Positions 50,892 to 60,874 are shown, counted from the stretch's first letter. The stretch is 64,000 bases of DNA from Spirochaetota bacterium (GCA_016933025.1 JAFGBT010000045.1:1-64000); one strand, 5' to 3'. Made by a program: numbers and translations. The notes: generated by a model from the sequence alone, not told the origin.

Positions 50892-52607
50892 TTATTCGTT
50901 CATCGCATATTCGTCGTTTAAGGAATATACGTATTTCTGCCAGACTCTGTTGTACTGGTCAGAGTCTCCCTGTGATTTAATCAACATGATTTCTCTGCAA
51001 TAGGCGCGCTGTTCATCCTTGGTGTTGTGCATGCCGTAGATTTGCAGTGCAAAGCGGGAGAAATCCCGCACCATGAAATCAAAAATCTGATTGATTATGT
51101 CCGCATCCACGCTGTCTATTACGGCCTGTTCCAGAATCAGCTGTCCGTAGACCACTATCGAGAACATCTCGCCCAAGGGCAGAGAAAAAGACGGATCCAT
51201 GTCCTGGGCCTTGTCCGGCCCGGCCTTTTCCAGAAATTCCTTAAAGAGATTGATCTGCTGAATGAAGATGGCCACATTGGGGAGTTGTTTGCTGGCCTCA
51301 AAGACCGGCCTGTAATCATGGAACTGAACAGAACCCAATCCTTTCGTCGGACCCTGATTGAACAGGAACAGATCGTCTCTTGTGGAAAAATCGGGATCGA
51401 CTGGAGGATACGAAGCCGGATTGAAAAAGTAGTTCTTCATGAACTTGCGAATAAGCTGGATGTTCACATGAACAGTGCCCTCGAGTTTGGACGGCCCCCT
51501 GATGTCAGTGGCGCCCATGGAGAAATAGGTGTCCTTTTCAAAGCCCTTGGCCGCAATTACTTCCCAGAGGAGGTTGATCACTTCTTCTGCCTGCAGGGTA
51601 ACTTTCATCTTGCTGGTGGGATTGTACAGAAGATATCGTCTGTCTTTTTCATTCGCATTGCGGAAATAGTCGGTGGCACGGCGATGATAGAGCTTCATCC
51701 CGAAGATTCGCAGCCAGGCATCCATGAAGTTTTTTCTCACATGCGGCATGTCGGTTACCGGCATGCCGTAGAGTATTCGGTTGGCCGCGTGAGTTATGGC
51801 TTCATAAAAACAGTGTTCTGCTACGCCGATGGACGCGGGGCCGATGTTGAATTTGCCGATGTTAACGGTATTGAGCGAAGAATCCCAGGCGTGAGGGCCG
51901 CGTGAGAGAATATCGTCAGCGCTTATCGGGTAATCATGGAGCGCGAAATTGGAAACGTATTCCTGATGAGAGATGACATTCTTCTTCAGCTCGTATGCTT
52001 TATGTTTGTAATTGGTGACAAAAAAAACATAATCGTTCGTGCCGTCCCTTACCTTGCCCAGCGTTGAGACCATTTCAGCCTCGTTGCCGTTTCCTATGTA
52101 ATATTTCTCACCATTGGCGACCCAGGTGCCTTCTGACGCGGGCGTCAGCGCCGTTTCGGTGGAGTAGATATCAGCGCCATGCGATTTTTCGGAAAGGCCG
52201 AAGGCGAATATCGCGCCTTTTTTGAGCAGCTCCGCCGCTTTCTTCTTGGCCTTCTCATTGGGGCTCATCCATATGGGGCCCAGCCCGAGAATGCTGACCT
52301 GAAAGCAATACCAGTACCCCAAGCCGTAAAAAGCCAGAAGCTCGCTGTATTCGTTATTGCGGGCGGTGTCCCAGCGGCAATCCGGATCGCCGCCCCCGTA
52401 TTCGCTGGGGGTGAGAAGCTTGGCGAAGATTTGCTCTTTGCCGATAAAATCAACGAACTCTCGATACCATACTTTTTTATTATAATCTTCAGTGAGTTTC
52501 GTCTTCCCGAATTTTTCGAAAAAGGCGATTGTCTTTTCCATGATGGCCCGAGAACCCTTATCGGTCATTAGACTCTGGTACTTTTTCGGTTGTAATAAAT
52601 AATTCAT
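50892..52607 (-). CDS. acyl-CoA dehydrogenase family protein
   Basis: The protein has 571 residues from ATG 52607 (AAGGAG upstream). The N-terminal helical domain is followed by the beta-barrel with LTPSEYGGGDPD, FAFGLSEKSHGADIY and WVANGEKYYIGNG (the FAD-binding stretch). The C-terminal helical part is longer than in standard acyl-CoA dehydrogenases (about 390 residues). It is therefore a large, divergent member, and I do not see an obvious catalytic glutamate. The acyl chain oxidised is unknown. It is transcribed toward the end of the receptor genes; an acyl-CoA synthetase and MerR gene lie upstream on the same strand. Confidence 0.78.
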   Translation of the reverse strand: MNYLLQPKKYQSLMTDKGSRAIMEKTIAFFEKFGKTKLTEDYNKKVWYREFVDFIGKEQIFAKLLTPSEYGGGDPDCRWDTARNNEYSELLAFYGLGYWYCFQVSILGLGPIWMSPNEKAKKKAAELLKKGAIFAFGLSEKSHGADIYSTETALTPASEGTWVANGEKYYIGNGNEAEMVSTLGKVRDGTNDYVFFVTNYKHKAYELKKNVISHQEYVSNFALHDYPISADDILSRGPHAWDSSLNTVNIGKFNIGPASIGVAEHCFYEAITHAANRILYGMPVTDMPHVRKNFMDAWLRIFGMKLYHRRATDYFRNANEKDRRYLLYNPTSKMKVTLQAEEVINLLWEVIAAKGFEKDTYFSMGATDIRGPSKLEGTVHVNIQLIRKFMKNYFFNPASYPPVDPDFSTRDDLFLFNQGPTKGLGSVQFHDYRPVFEASKQLPNVAIFIQQINLFKEFLEKAGPDKAQDMDPSFSLPLGEMFSIVVYGQLILEQAVIDSVDADIINQIFDFMVRDFSRFALQIYGMHNTKDEQRAYCREIMLIKSQGDSDQYNRVWQKYVYSLNDEYAMNE

Positions 52608-53040
52608 ATGAATCTCCTTTTTATACAAGAGGACGAATGTAACGTACAGTCATGCTGTTGATGCATACTTCCTTATTATAAATATACTCAATAATACCCC
52701 CAAATGGATATAACTGCAAATTATTAATGCACTATAGCTGAAATGGTTATAATTTGATCATGTAGCTCATGATATTGTATAGCCCATATTGTTATGGGTG
52801 GTATTAATAAAAATCTATTGGATCACGTGGGGTAAATTTAACGCGCCGGTCCAGAACCTTTTGCTTGCCGGAGACATCCTTTTGTGCCATATTCATTGCG
52901 AATAAGGCCAATTGTATCCCACGGCCTCCGGTAATACAATGACCTTCTTTCTATAGAGTAATTTAAAACCGTCCCTGCTCGGATCGTCTGGCTTGGTGAC
53001 AAGACCGCGAGGATTTTGAACAGCCGGGATAACTGCTGGT
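52608..53040. other. 433-bp AT-rich gap with a small inverted repeat
   Basis: No gene is supported. It contains ATCATG-TAGCT-CATGAT (52757-52773), an 6-bp inverted repeat that could be an operator for the dehydrogenase gene. A minus-strand frame at 52893-53180 overlaps the MerR gene and has no recognisable domain. Confidence 0.35.
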
Positions 53041-53433
53041 TTATTCAGTGAGCTTTGCGTTGATCCGCCTCTGGTATTCGGCGATCTCGTTTTTGAGGAT
53101 GTCGAGGTCTGCGATGCGGTCCTCGATCCGCTGAAGGTGGGAATCAAGTATTTCGAGAAGCCGCCTGAGCACCACGTCATTGGAGCGGCGTATCGACCAG
53201 ATGGCCTCGAGCTCGTGCATCTCCGAAAGGGTGAGCCCCAGCACCTTCAGCCGCTTGATGAGCTTGAGGCGGCGTACGTCATCGTCCGTGTAGACGCGCT
53301 TTCCCCCCTCGATGCGCCGTACCGAGTTCATGAGGCCGATCTCCTCGTAGTAGCGCATGGTGCGCTGGCTGATGTCGACCAGCCGCGCGACCTCGCCGAT
53401 CTGATAGATTTTTATCCTGTCTTTGTCGCTCAT
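53041..53433 (-). CDS. MerR-family transcriptional regulator
   Basis: The protein has 130 residues. The winged helix-turn-helix is at YQIGEVARLVDISQRTMRYYEEIGL and the wing at GGKRVYTDDDVRRLKLI; a long dimerisation helix covers ~75-130. It has no metal-binding cysteines, and its size fits the regulators of branched-chain and fatty acid degradation operons (LiuR-like). It follows the acyl-CoA synthetase gene by 21 bp. I infer that it binds the palindrome at 55126. Confidence 0.88.
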   Translation of the reverse strand: MSDKDRIKIYQIGEVARLVDISQRTMRYYEEIGLMNSVRRIEGGKRVYTDDDVRRLKLIKRLKVLGLTLSEMHELEAIWSIRRSNDVVLRRLLEILDSHLQRIEDRIADLDILKNEIAEYQRRINAKLTE

Positions 53434-53454
53434 CAATTTTCCGTGGTTTCCATC

Positions 53455-55095
53455 TCACGCACCGATCTTCTGCGTGAACATCTCGCGGAGCTTGTATTTT
53501 TGTATCTTGCCGCTCGCGGTCATGGGAAACTCCTTTACGAATTCCCAGTAACGGGGGACCTTATGCCGCGCGATCTTCCCGGTGCAGAAGGCGATGAACT
53601 CATCCACGGTCGCGGTCGCCCCTTCCCTGAGCTGTAGTGCGGCCAGCACCTGCTCCCCGTATTTATTATCCGGCACGCCCACGACCTGAACGTCAAGCAC
53701 CTTTGCATTGGTGAGAAGAAATTCCTCGATCTCCCGGGGATAGATGTTCTCGCCGCCGCGGATGATCATGTCCTTCATGCGGCCGGTCACCCTGAAGTAG
53801 CCGTTTTCGTCGACTTCGCCGAGATCCCCGGTGTGGAGCCAGCCGGCCGCGTCAATCGCGCTCCTCGTGGCCTCCTCCATCTTGTAATAGCCCTTCATCA
53901 CGCAGTCGCTCCTGGTGACGATCTCGCCCTGCGTGTGGGCTGGAAGGTCCTCGCCGGTATCCGGATCCACGATTTTGCCCTCGATGTCCGGCAGCAGCCT
54001 GCCGACCGTGGACACCCGGAGCTCCACCGGATCGTCCCGGCGTGTCATGGTCATGACCGGCGCGCTCTCCGTCTGACCGAAGGCGATCACTATCTCGGAG
54101 CAGTGCATCCTCTCGCGCACGTGGTTCATGGTGTCGACCGGGCAGGGGGCGCCGGCCATGATCCCGGTCCGCAGCGACGACATATCATAGCGGTCGAAAT
54201 CGGGATGGGCCAGCATGGCGATGAACATGGTGGGCACGCCGTTGATGGCCGTGCACCGCTCCTCATGCACCGCCGCAAGCGCCTTCAGCGGATCAAACGA
54301 TTCCAGCACCACCATCGTCGACCCGTGGTAGACCGAATTCAGGGAGCTCATTACGCACCCGAAGCAGTGAAAGAACGGCACGTGAATCAGGAGGCGGTCG
54401 TCGTTTCCCAGGCCCATCACGTCCCCCACCATGCGGGCGTTGTTCACGATATTGTAGTGCGTCAGCATCACCCCCTTGGGAAACCCAGTGGTCCCAGAGG
54501 TGTACTGCATATTCACAGTGTCGTGAACATCAAGGGACCGTTCTCGCTCGCGCAGCGCCTCATCCGGTATTTTTTGGCCGAGCTGTATCACCTCGTCAAA
54601 TGAGAACATCCCGGGGGTTCGGTCCCGCGTGCCGATATAAACGATATTTTTCAACATGGGAAGATTCTTTGAGTTCGTTTCACCCGGCCGTGAGGCATCA
54701 AGGCCCTTTATGACCGAGCGGGCAGTATCGTAGTAATTCGTGTCGCGATACCCTTCCATGAGCACCAGGGTGGTGGAATCGGAATGTCCGAGTATGTATT
54801 CAAGCTCATGTGACTTGTAATTCGTGTTGACGGTCACCAGCACCGCGCCGATCATGCTGAGCCCGAATTGCAGGTAGAGCCATTCCGGCAGATTGGCCGT
54901 CCACACCGACACATTATCGCCCCGCTTGACTCCCAGAGCCATGAGGCCCTTTGCCGTTGCCTCGACCGTGTCAAGAAATTGCGCATACGTTGCTTTGACC
55001 CCGGATTCCGGGAAGACAAGAGCCGTTGTGTCAGGGTGCTTCTCTGCAGTCTGACGGACAAGATCGCCAATGGTAATATTTACGAATCCAGACAT
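53455..55095 (-). CDS. acyl-CoA synthetase (AMP-forming)
   Basis: The protein has 546 residues from ATG 55095 (AGGAG upstream). The adenylate-forming motifs are [46 protein letters not shown] and [20 protein letters not shown], with the catalytic Lys in [12 protein letters not shown]. It activates a fatty or other carboxylic acid to the CoA thioester; the motif set is that of medium/long-chain acyl-CoA ligases of the FadD/AcsM2-like group. It forms an operon with the MerR gene. Confidence 0.92.
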   Translation of the reverse strand: MSGFVNITIGDLVRQTAEKHPDTTALVFPESGVKATYAQFLDTVEATAKGLMALGVKRGDNVSVWTANLPEWLYLQFGLSMIGAVLVTVNTNYKSHELEYILGHSDSTTLVLMEGYRDTNYYDTARSVIKGLDASRPGETNSKNLPMLKNIVYIGTRDRTPGMFSFDEVIQLGQKIPDEALRERERSLDVHDTVNMQYTSGTTGFPKGVMLTHYNIVNNARMVGDVMGLGNDDRLLIHVPFFHCFGCVMSSLNSVYHGSTMVVLESFDPLKALAAVHEERCTAINGVPTMFIAMLAHPDFDRYDMSSLRTGIMAGAPCPVDTMNHVRERMHCSEIVIAFGQTESAPVMTMTRRDDPVELRVSTVGRLLPDIEGKIVDPDTGEDLPAHTQGEIVTRSDCVMKGYYKMEEATRSAIDAAGWLHTGDLGEVDENGYFRVTGRMKDMIIRGGENIYPREIEEFLLTNAKVLDVQVVGVPDNKYGEQVLAALQLREGATATVDEFIAFCTGKIARHKVPRYWEFVKEFPMTASGKIQKYKLREMFTQKIGA

Positions 55096-55125
55096 AGTTT
55101 TTCTCCTGAAAAATATCATCTATTA

Positions 55126-55143
55126 CCAGTTTACGTAAACTGG
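55126..55143. promoter_or_regulatory. 18-bp palindromic operator candidate CCAGTTTACGTAAACTGG
   Basis: A perfect 18-bp palindrome stands 31-48 bp upstream of the acyl-CoA synthetase start. On the minus strand its right half is followed at a suitable distance by GATATT, a possible -10, so the palindrome would overlap the -35 region. The core TTTACGTAAA resembles published LiuR/MerR-type operators of amino-acid and fatty-acid degradation. A MerR gene ends the same operon. Confidence 0.6.
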
Positions 55144-55427
55144 CAAATGTGGTCAAGAAAAATGTACTCACTGCATGCAAATTAACAAAAATTGCTATAT
55201 ATGTGTTTTTTAGGAGAATTGTTGATGGATTTTAATGCGCTTGCCACAACTTTTCACTTTTAACTCTGTGAGTTGCAAGTTGATTGTTGAATGTTGAAAA
55301 TATAAGGCTATTGTTGGTGAGAACGTGCAACTTGGAACTTTTAACTATCACCTAAATCTTCTTTGCCGGTACTCCGAACCCAACCGTGGAATCTTTAAAC
55401 TATAATGATTAACATGATACCCTGGAT
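55144..55427. other. intergenic stretch with short imperfect repeats
   Basis: This is AT-rich with no gene. Two imperfect copies of a CAACTT...CTTTTAACT unit (near 55247 and 55327), and a short GAGTTGCAAGTTG stretch between them, are the only structure seen. Together with 55096-55125 and the palindrome it makes up the gap to the next gene. Confidence 0.35.
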
Positions 55428-56501
55428 TTAAACAGGCCCGTGTTTTTTGAAGTATTGTATGGTGCGGTCGATAGCCTCTTCCTCTGTATAGATCGGACGG
55501 TACCCGAGCTCGCGGCGCGCCTTGCCGCCGTTGAAGGTCAGGTCTTTGCAGACCATGTTTACGCTCGTTCTGCTTATAACCGGCTTCATTCTCGTGAAGG
55601 GCCTGCAGAGCCACGATACTCCCTCGCAGACGCAGCCGAGGGCGTACATGATCGGCATGGGGATGCTCCGGCGTTTTGGCGGCATGGCATAGCCGATGCC
55701 GCTGATGATCGGCTCCATGTAGTCGAAGAAGTTTTTTGCCGGGAAGTCGGTTATGATGTAAGCGCTGCCTGCCGCGGCGCCGTCCGGCACGAGGAGCGAC
55801 TTCCCCGCCAGGAGGTGCGCGTGCGCGACGTTGCCCACGTACACGTGCTGGAACAGCGCCCTGCCGCTGCCCGCCCGGAATCTGAGCGCGCCGCTCTGGG
55901 CCATTCTCAGGAACGAGCTCACGTGATAGGGATCGCCCTCACCGAACATGCCGCAGGGGCGTATCGCGCAGGTCCGGAGGGGGAGGCCGTTGCTTTCCAG
56001 GACAACACGCTCGGCAAGGGCCTTTGTCTTCGCGTAGGCCATGGTGTATTTTTTCGGATAGGGGGTCCGCTCGTCGCCGTTCACCAGGGACCGACCGTCG
56101 TATAGGACGTCCATGGTGCTCGTGTACACCATGGCCCGCACCCCCGCGGCAGCGCACGCCCGCAGCACGTTGCGGGTGCCGTTCACGTTCACGTCATGCA
56201 GGTATGATTCGGGCCGCTGGCCCCAGTCGATGACCGCGGCGCAGTGAAGAACGATGTCGGCGCCGGCGCACGCCCTGTCGAGGTCGTCGGGAGAGCGGAT
56301 ATCGCCCGGCAGGTAACGGGCTCGGCGGTCGAATACGGAGCGCGGAGGCCTGGTGTCGAAAATGCGGATTTCTGACGGCGCGAGAACCGCCCCGTCCCCC
56401 ACCTTCAGGAGTTCCCGGACCAGCGCGGCGCCGAGGAAGCCCGCGCCGCCGGTGATAAGGACCACGGGCCTGTTCCCGTCCGTTTTTGATTGATGCTGCA
56501 T
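55428..56501 (-). CDS. NAD-dependent epimerase/3-beta-hydroxysteroid dehydrogenase-like protein
   Basis: The protein has 357 residues from ATG 56501 (an in-frame TTG at 56510 is less likely). The extended-SDR features are VLITGGAGFLGAALVREL, LHCAAVIDWGQ and YTMAYAKTKALAE with the YxxxK pair. RPCGMFGEGDPYHVSSFL and FQHVYVGNVAHAHLL are typical of the 3-beta-HSD/NSDHL/OleD group. It would oxidise or reduce a lipid-type hydroxy or keto substrate with NAD(P). It lies near acyl-CoA genes, which fits lipid metabolism. Confidence 0.85.
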   Translation of the reverse strand: MQHQSKTDGNRPVVLITGGAGFLGAALVRELLKVGDGAVLAPSEIRIFDTRPPRSVFDRRARYLPGDIRSPDDLDRACAGADIVLHCAAVIDWGQRPESYLHDVNVNGTRNVLRACAAAGVRAMVYTSTMDVLYDGRSLVNGDERTPYPKKYTMAYAKTKALAERVVLESNGLPLRTCAIRPCGMFGEGDPYHVSSFLRMAQSGALRFRAGSGRALFQHVYVGNVAHAHLLAGKSLLVPDGAAAGSAYIITDFPAKNFFDYMEPIISGIGYAMPPKRRSIPMPIMYALGCVCEGVSWLCRPFTRMKPVISRTSVNMVCKDLTFNGGKARRELGYRPIYTEEEAIDRTIQYFKKHGPV

Positions 56502-56606
56502 TGTAACCAACCATTAATCCGTAAAAATTTCCTTATACCAGGCCGGCGTCGGCGCTCTGTCAAGGATAATTGGGGGATTATCGCGCAAGGGAACGCCATT
56601 ATTTAT

Positions 56607-56634
56607 TTGACAAAAAAAACAGAAAAGGGATAAT
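56607..56634 (+). promoter_or_regulatory. sigma70-type promoter
   Basis: TTGACA (56607-56612) and GATAAT (56629-56634) are separated by 16 bp, 60 bp before the start of the lipoprotein gene. Both boxes are close to consensus. Confidence 0.6.
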
Positions 56635-56694
56635 CAATACCCAACAATCATACACTGTATCCCGCGATTAGGCCGCGGGAAGAGGAGAACTGAC

Positions 56695-57132
56695 ATGACG
56701 AAATACGTATGGCTGGCTTTACTGGTGATCATGCCGCTCGGGTGCTGCGGGGGCGGGTTGCTGAAAAAGCCGATCATGATAGACGGTGTACTCGAACAGA
56801 AGGTGAGGATTGACACGGCGGAGAATCCCGCCATGAAGCAGATGATCCGGAAAGAGCTGGGCAACCGGAAGATCCTGCTCTCCAATGTCACGGTGAAGGA
56901 CGTTGTCGAGGCGACCAACCTCGATTATGATTACTGCGTTATCGTCGATGTCCCCGGCAAGAAGGGTATGGTGGAGTGCCACGTCTACTCGAACTCCGTG
57001 AAAACGATCGCGAAGCTGGTCAACGGCAGGTCAAAAATCGACGTCGACGGCGTCTTCAACAGATTTTTTTCGCTTCTTGACGATTACGGCACCAGGGTGG
57101 AGATTGTGAACGCCTGCATCACCATCAAGTGA
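56695..57132 (+). CDS. small lipoprotein, unknown function
   Basis: The protein has 145 residues. The signal peptide (KYVWLALLVIMPLGC) ends in a lipobox with Cys 17. The mature part (about 128 residues) has alternating helices and strands, including DYDYCVIVDVPGKKG. No known domain is recognisable. GGAAGAGGAGA stands upstream of the ATG. It is followed after 31 bp by the acylase-like gene and is likely cotranscribed with it. Confidence 0.75.
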   Translation: MTKYVWLALLVIMPLGCCGGGLLKKPIMIDGVLEQKVRIDTAENPAMKQMIRKELGNRKILLSNVTVKDVVEATNLDYDYCVIVDVPGKKGMVECHVYSNSVKTIAKLVNGRSKIDVDGVFNRFFSLLDDYGTRVEIVNACITIK

Positions 57133-57163
57133 TGAATGCTTTACCGCAGGGACCACGTTCCCA

Positions 57164-59398
57164 ATGAACAGAAAAATCATCATCGCGGGGGTTTGCATCG
57201 CCGCGGCGGCAGTCTGCTCCTTGGCCGTTGTGCTGATATACCGGCACGCGTGGAGAACCTCATATTCTGATGAATTTTCCGCCAGCGTCGGTTCCCGTCT
57301 CGTGCTGAAGCGCGATGATGCCGGTATCCCGATGATACTGGCGGAGGCCCCCGCCGATGTCTACTTCGCCCTCGGGTATCTCCACTGCCAGGACCGCTAT
57401 GAACTGATGGAGTACCTCCGCGCGGTCGCCGCGGGCGCGTCGGGCGCCTCGGCAGGAGCGGACGGCCCGGCTCTCGACCGACTCGCCGGGGCTATCGGGT
57501 TCGCGTCGCGGGCAGCGGAGCTTGCCCGGAAAACCGGGGAGCCGTACGCATCCTTTATCGCCGCCTACGCGCGGGGGGTGAACGTGGCCCGCGGGCGGAT
57601 GGCCCGGAAGGACATCCTGCCGCGCGACTGGAAGTCTGAAGACATCATCGCGATACTTCTCCTCAAGGAGTGGGCGAACGCGTTTCTGAACAACAGGGAG
57701 GCGGTGTTCTCCTTTTCCCGCGACGCGGACTCTGCCGTGCTGAAGGAAATAATTCCTCCGGGCGCTATCCATTACTACAGCGAAAGCGAGTCGGACTCTG
57801 CTGAGGTCGTCCGCGCGGTCGGGGTCCTGGTGAAAAAATACATCGGGCCGTTTGATCGGGGTTTTGCCTTTTACCTTCCGGCGCGGCAGACCGTCGATCG
57901 GTACCCGATTTCGGCGTTCAGCTTTGATGACGCGCTGTGCCAGTTTCCCGGCTGGTTCCCAGTCCACGTTCATGTCGGAGACCGGGTTATAAAAGGAGTC
58001 ACTCACGCGGGCCTCCCCTTTATCTTCGCGGGGAACAACCTGGATGTCGCCTTTTACGGATTTACGGCGGGTGTGGACGTCCAGGACTTCATAACGGAGC
58101 TGGTCATTCAGACGGGGAACGGCTACCAGTACCTGGGAGCCGCCGGGTGGCGGGAATTCAATCTCATCACGCCGGAAGGGGTGAGCGGCGGGGGGCTCCA
58201 CGCGACGCCTAACGGCCCGGTGCTCAATGACGTGTTCGGAGGCGGCGAATACGGTTCCTACGTGGTCACGATGCGCTCCATTTTCTTCGGCAATGATTAC
58301 ATCGAGTCCCTCTTTGACATCCCCTTCGTCAGGACGGTAGGAGAGGCGTCCGCGCGCGTCAGGGGCGTGCAATCGTTTCCCCGCGTCTATCTGTTCGCGT
58401 CGGACATCAGCGCGGTCCGCGCCTGGTCCGGGATGGTCCCGGTCCGGAAAAGGTCGGACGCTCTGTTCCGGCAGGGGCTGGATTCCGCATGGAACGGCAT
58501 GATTGACCTGTCGGCCTATCGTGAGGAGACCGAGGAGCGGCTTTTCGCCGGTAGCTTCTTTCAGGGGGGCGCGCCGTCGCCGGCGGGGGAGTGGGCCGCC
58601 ATGAACGCCGGAGGCCGCGAGAGAAGGCTGAACTATCTCCTCAAGAAGAAAAAACGGTTCGCCGCCAAGGACGTGGGGGATATCCTGTCCGACGAGTACT
58701 CTTCCACTGCGGCGAGGTTCCTCCCGCTGCTTCTCGAGATCCTGGGGGACAATCCCGTGGCGTCGGCGCGGCTCACCCGGATATATTTTCAGAACTGGAA
58801 GGGTAGCATGAAGCCCGATTTCATCGGGCCGTCCCTCTTTCACGCGCTCCTCCGGCAATTTATGCGTGAAACCTATGGAGACGAACTGAAGGATCAGACC
58901 GACCGCGTGATGGAGCGGTGGGAACTGCTGGTCCCGCGTTTTTACGAGATCGTCAGGGAAAACAGATCGCCGCTCTTTGACGACGTCTCTACCTACACGG
59001 TCGAATCGCGCGAAACCGTTTTCGACCGCTGCTTTCTCAAGGCAATGCGCATGTTCAACAGGACCAGGGGCCCGGACATGAACGACTGGGGCTGGGGTGA
59101 GTTTCATCGCGGACATTTCGCGGTTCCGGGTTTGCGTGAGACGTTTCGTGACGAGCCGTTCAGCGGCGGCATGGATACGCTGCTGCTCGGTTCGGTGGAG
59201 CCGTCCCTGAGACCGAACGAGGTCACCTCTCTGTCCGGGTTCTTCGGGATCGAAGCGTCGTCCATCTGTATGAATTTCGGCCTTGCGACCGATCCGCGGT
59301 CGGAGTTTTACCACGGCAGGGTCGACCGGGCGGGCTTCACGGGCTTCCATGAATTGTCGCCGCAGCATGTCACCGCCATCAGCCCGGCGAAGAAATAG
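57164..59398 (+). CDS. penicillin acylase-family protein lacking the usual nucleophile motif
   Basis: The protein has 744 residues. An N-terminal hydrophobic segment (residues ~4-27) anchors or exports it. The start of the mature part (LVLKRDDAGIPMILAEAPADVYFALGYLHCQDR in pieces) and GLPFIFAGNNLDVAFYGFTAGVDVQDF are clear penicillin amidase/AHL acylase landmarks. In active members the beta chain begins with Ser at a GSNNW-type site some 60 residues before that GNN; here the corresponding stretch reads LPARQTVDRYPISAFSFDD and has no such site. The protein may be inactive, use another residue, or be processed differently. The C-terminal half (DMNDWGWGEFHRGHF) is otherwise conserved. Confidence 0.75.
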   Translation: MNRKIIIAGVCIAAAAVCSLAVVLIYRHAWRTSYSDEFSASVGSRLVLKRDDAGIPMILAEAPADVYFALGYLHCQDRYELMEYLRAVAAGASGASAGADGPALDRLAGAIGFASRAAELARKTGEPYASFIAAYARGVNVARGRMARKDILPRDWKSEDIIAILLLKEWANAFLNNREAVFSFSRDADSAVLKEIIPPGAIHYYSESESDSAEVVRAVGVLVKKYIGPFDRGFAFYLPARQTVDRYPISAFSFDDALCQFPGWFPVHVHVGDRVIKGVTHAGLPFIFAGNNLDVAFYGFTAGVDVQDFITELVIQTGNGYQYLGAAGWREFNLITPEGVSGGGLHATPNGPVLNDVFGGGEYGSYVVTMRSIFFGNDYIESLFDIPFVRTVGEASARVRGVQSFPRVYLFASDISAVRAWSGMVPVRKRSDALFRQGLDSAWNGMIDLSAYREETEERLFAGSFFQGGAPSPAGEWAAMNAGGRERRLNYLLKKKKRFAAKDVGDILSDEYSSTAARFLPLLLEILGDNPVASARLTRIYFQNWKGSMKPDFIGPSLFHALLRQFMRETYGDELKDQTDRVMERWELLVPRFYEIVRENRSPLFDDVSTYTVESRETVFDRCFLKAMRMFNRTRGPDMNDWGWGEFHRGHFAVPGLRETFRDEPFSGGMDTLLLGSVEPSLRPNEVTSLSGFFGIEASSICMNFGLATDPRSEFYHGRVDRAGFTGFHELSPQHVTAISPAKK

Positions 59399-59410
59399 CG
59401 CCGCTGCCTC

Positions 59411-59433
59411 ATGTCAAGAGCCTGACATTTTTT
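59411..59433 (+). terminator. possible Rho-independent terminator
   Basis: A 6-bp stem ATGTCA-AGAGCC-TGACAT is followed by six T, 13 bp after the acylase-like stop. The stem is short and AT-containing, so it would be a weak terminator. Confidence 0.35.
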
Positions 59434-59552
59434 CCTTGAAAAAGCGGGTGCCTGTTCCTAAGGTGGATTTTGTTGAAAATGACCGGCACGCGGGCAATCC
59501 TGCGTTACGCACTGTGACATAATACGATATTTAATTCTTTCAGGGGGGTACG

Positions 59553-60857
59553 ATGTACTTCAATAAAGAAATCGAAACCATGCCGTTGAAAAAGATGAAG
59601 GAGCTCCAGCTGGAGCGCCTCAGGTGGGCGGTCGGCCATGCCTACAAGAACAACGCCTTTTACCGGAAAAAATTCGACGACGCCGGCTTCAAGCCGGAGC
59701 AGCTCAAGACGCTCGACGACATGCGCCGCGTCCCTTTCCTGACGAAGCAGGACATGCGGGACAACTATCCCTTCGGGCTCTTCTCCATGCCGATGGAGCA
59801 GGTCGTGCGGGTCCATTCCTCCTCGGGGACGACCGGCAACGCGACGGTCGTCGGGTACACGAAGAAGGACGTGGATATATTCGCCGAAGTGGTGGCGCGC
59901 TGCCTGGTAGCCTACGGCGCCACGGAGAAGGACATCATACAGGTCGCGTACGGCTACGGACTTTTCACCGGCGGACTGGGGCTCCACTACGGCGCCGAGA
60001 AGCTCGGTGCGCTCACCATCCCGATATCGGGCGGGAACACCGAGCGCCAGCTCATGCTGATCAGGGACTTCGGGACCACCATGATCTGCTGCACCCCCTC
60101 CTATCTTTTGAACGTTGCCGACTATATTGAAAAGAAGAAGCCTGATTACGATATCCGCAAAACGAAGCTGAGGGCCGGCGTACTCGGCGCGGAGCCATGG
60201 TCGGAAAACATGCGGAAGGAGATCGAGTCGAGGCTTGGCATACAGGCGTACGACATCTACGGGCTCAGCGAGGTCATCGGACCCGGCGTGTCGTGCGAGT
60301 GTTCGGAAAAGTCAGGGCTGCACGTGCATGAGGACCACTTCTACGTCGAAATAATAGACCCGGAGACGGGCGACCCGTTGCCCGAGGGCGAGAAGGGGGA
60401 GATCGTGTATACGACGCTGACCAAGGAGGCCTTTCCTGGGATCCGCTACCGGTCGCGCGACATCACCCGCATATACCGGGAGCCGTGCAAGTGCGGCCGC
60501 ACCCTGGTCAAAATGGAAAAGGTCACCGGCAGGTCGGACGACATGCTGATCATCCGGGGCGTGAACGTGTTTCCGTCGCAGATCGAAAACGTGCTCATGG
60601 AGGTCGAGGGGACCGAGCCGCATTACCAGATCATCCTTGACCGGAAGGCGGCGCTTGACGACGTGGAGATCATGGTGGAAGTGAACGAGAAGCTCTTCTC
60701 GGACGAGGTCAAGGTGCTCGACGATTTGAAGAGGCGCATCGGCGATCGGTTCCGGAGCGTCCTCGGAATATCCGCCACGATCACCCTGGTCGAGCCGATG
60801 ACCATCGCGCGGAGCGAGGGCAAGGCCGTGCGGGTTGTGGACAGAAGAAAGATATAA
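59553..60857 (+). CDS. paaK: phenylacetate-CoA ligase
   Basis: The protein has 434 residues, the standard PaaK length. The adenylate motifs are VHSSSGTTGNATVVG, IYGLSEVIGPGVSCEC and RSRDITRIYREPC, with the C-terminal GRSDDMLIIRGVNVFPSQIE. It activates phenylacetate or a related aryl acid with ATP and CoA. GGGGGG precedes ATG 59553. It heads the operon with an ACT protein and iorAB, a grouping seen where arylpyruvates are oxidised to aryl-CoA and aryl acids. Confidence 0.92.
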   Translation: MYFNKEIETMPLKKMKELQLERLRWAVGHAYKNNAFYRKKFDDAGFKPEQLKTLDDMRRVPFLTKQDMRDNYPFGLFSMPMEQVVRVHSSSGTTGNATVVGYTKKDVDIFAEVVARCLVAYGATEKDIIQVAYGYGLFTGGLGLHYGAEKLGALTIPISGGNTERQLMLIRDFGTTMICCTPSYLLNVADYIEKKKPDYDIRKTKLRAGVLGAEPWSENMRKEIESRLGIQAYDIYGLSEVIGPGVSCECSEKSGLHVHEDHFYVEIIDPETGDPLPEGEKGEIVYTTLTKEAFPGIRYRSRDITRIYREPCKCGRTLVKMEKVTGRSDDMLIIRGVNVFPSQIENVLMEVEGTEPHYQIILDRKAALDDVEIMVEVNEKLFSDEVKVLDDLKRRIGDRFRSVLGISATITLVEPMTIARSEGKAVRVVDRRKI

Positions 60858-60874
60858 CCTCACCCCCCCGGCCC

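Noticed and set aside
52893..53180. Minus-strand 95-residue frame upstream of the dehydrogenase gene
   Set aside because: It overlaps the MerR gene on the same strand in another frame and shows no domain or ribosome-binding site.
57260..59368. 702-residue minus-strand frame opposite the acylase gene
   Set aside because: GC-rich antisense frame with Arg/Pro-biased composition; the plus-strand gene has clear family motifs.
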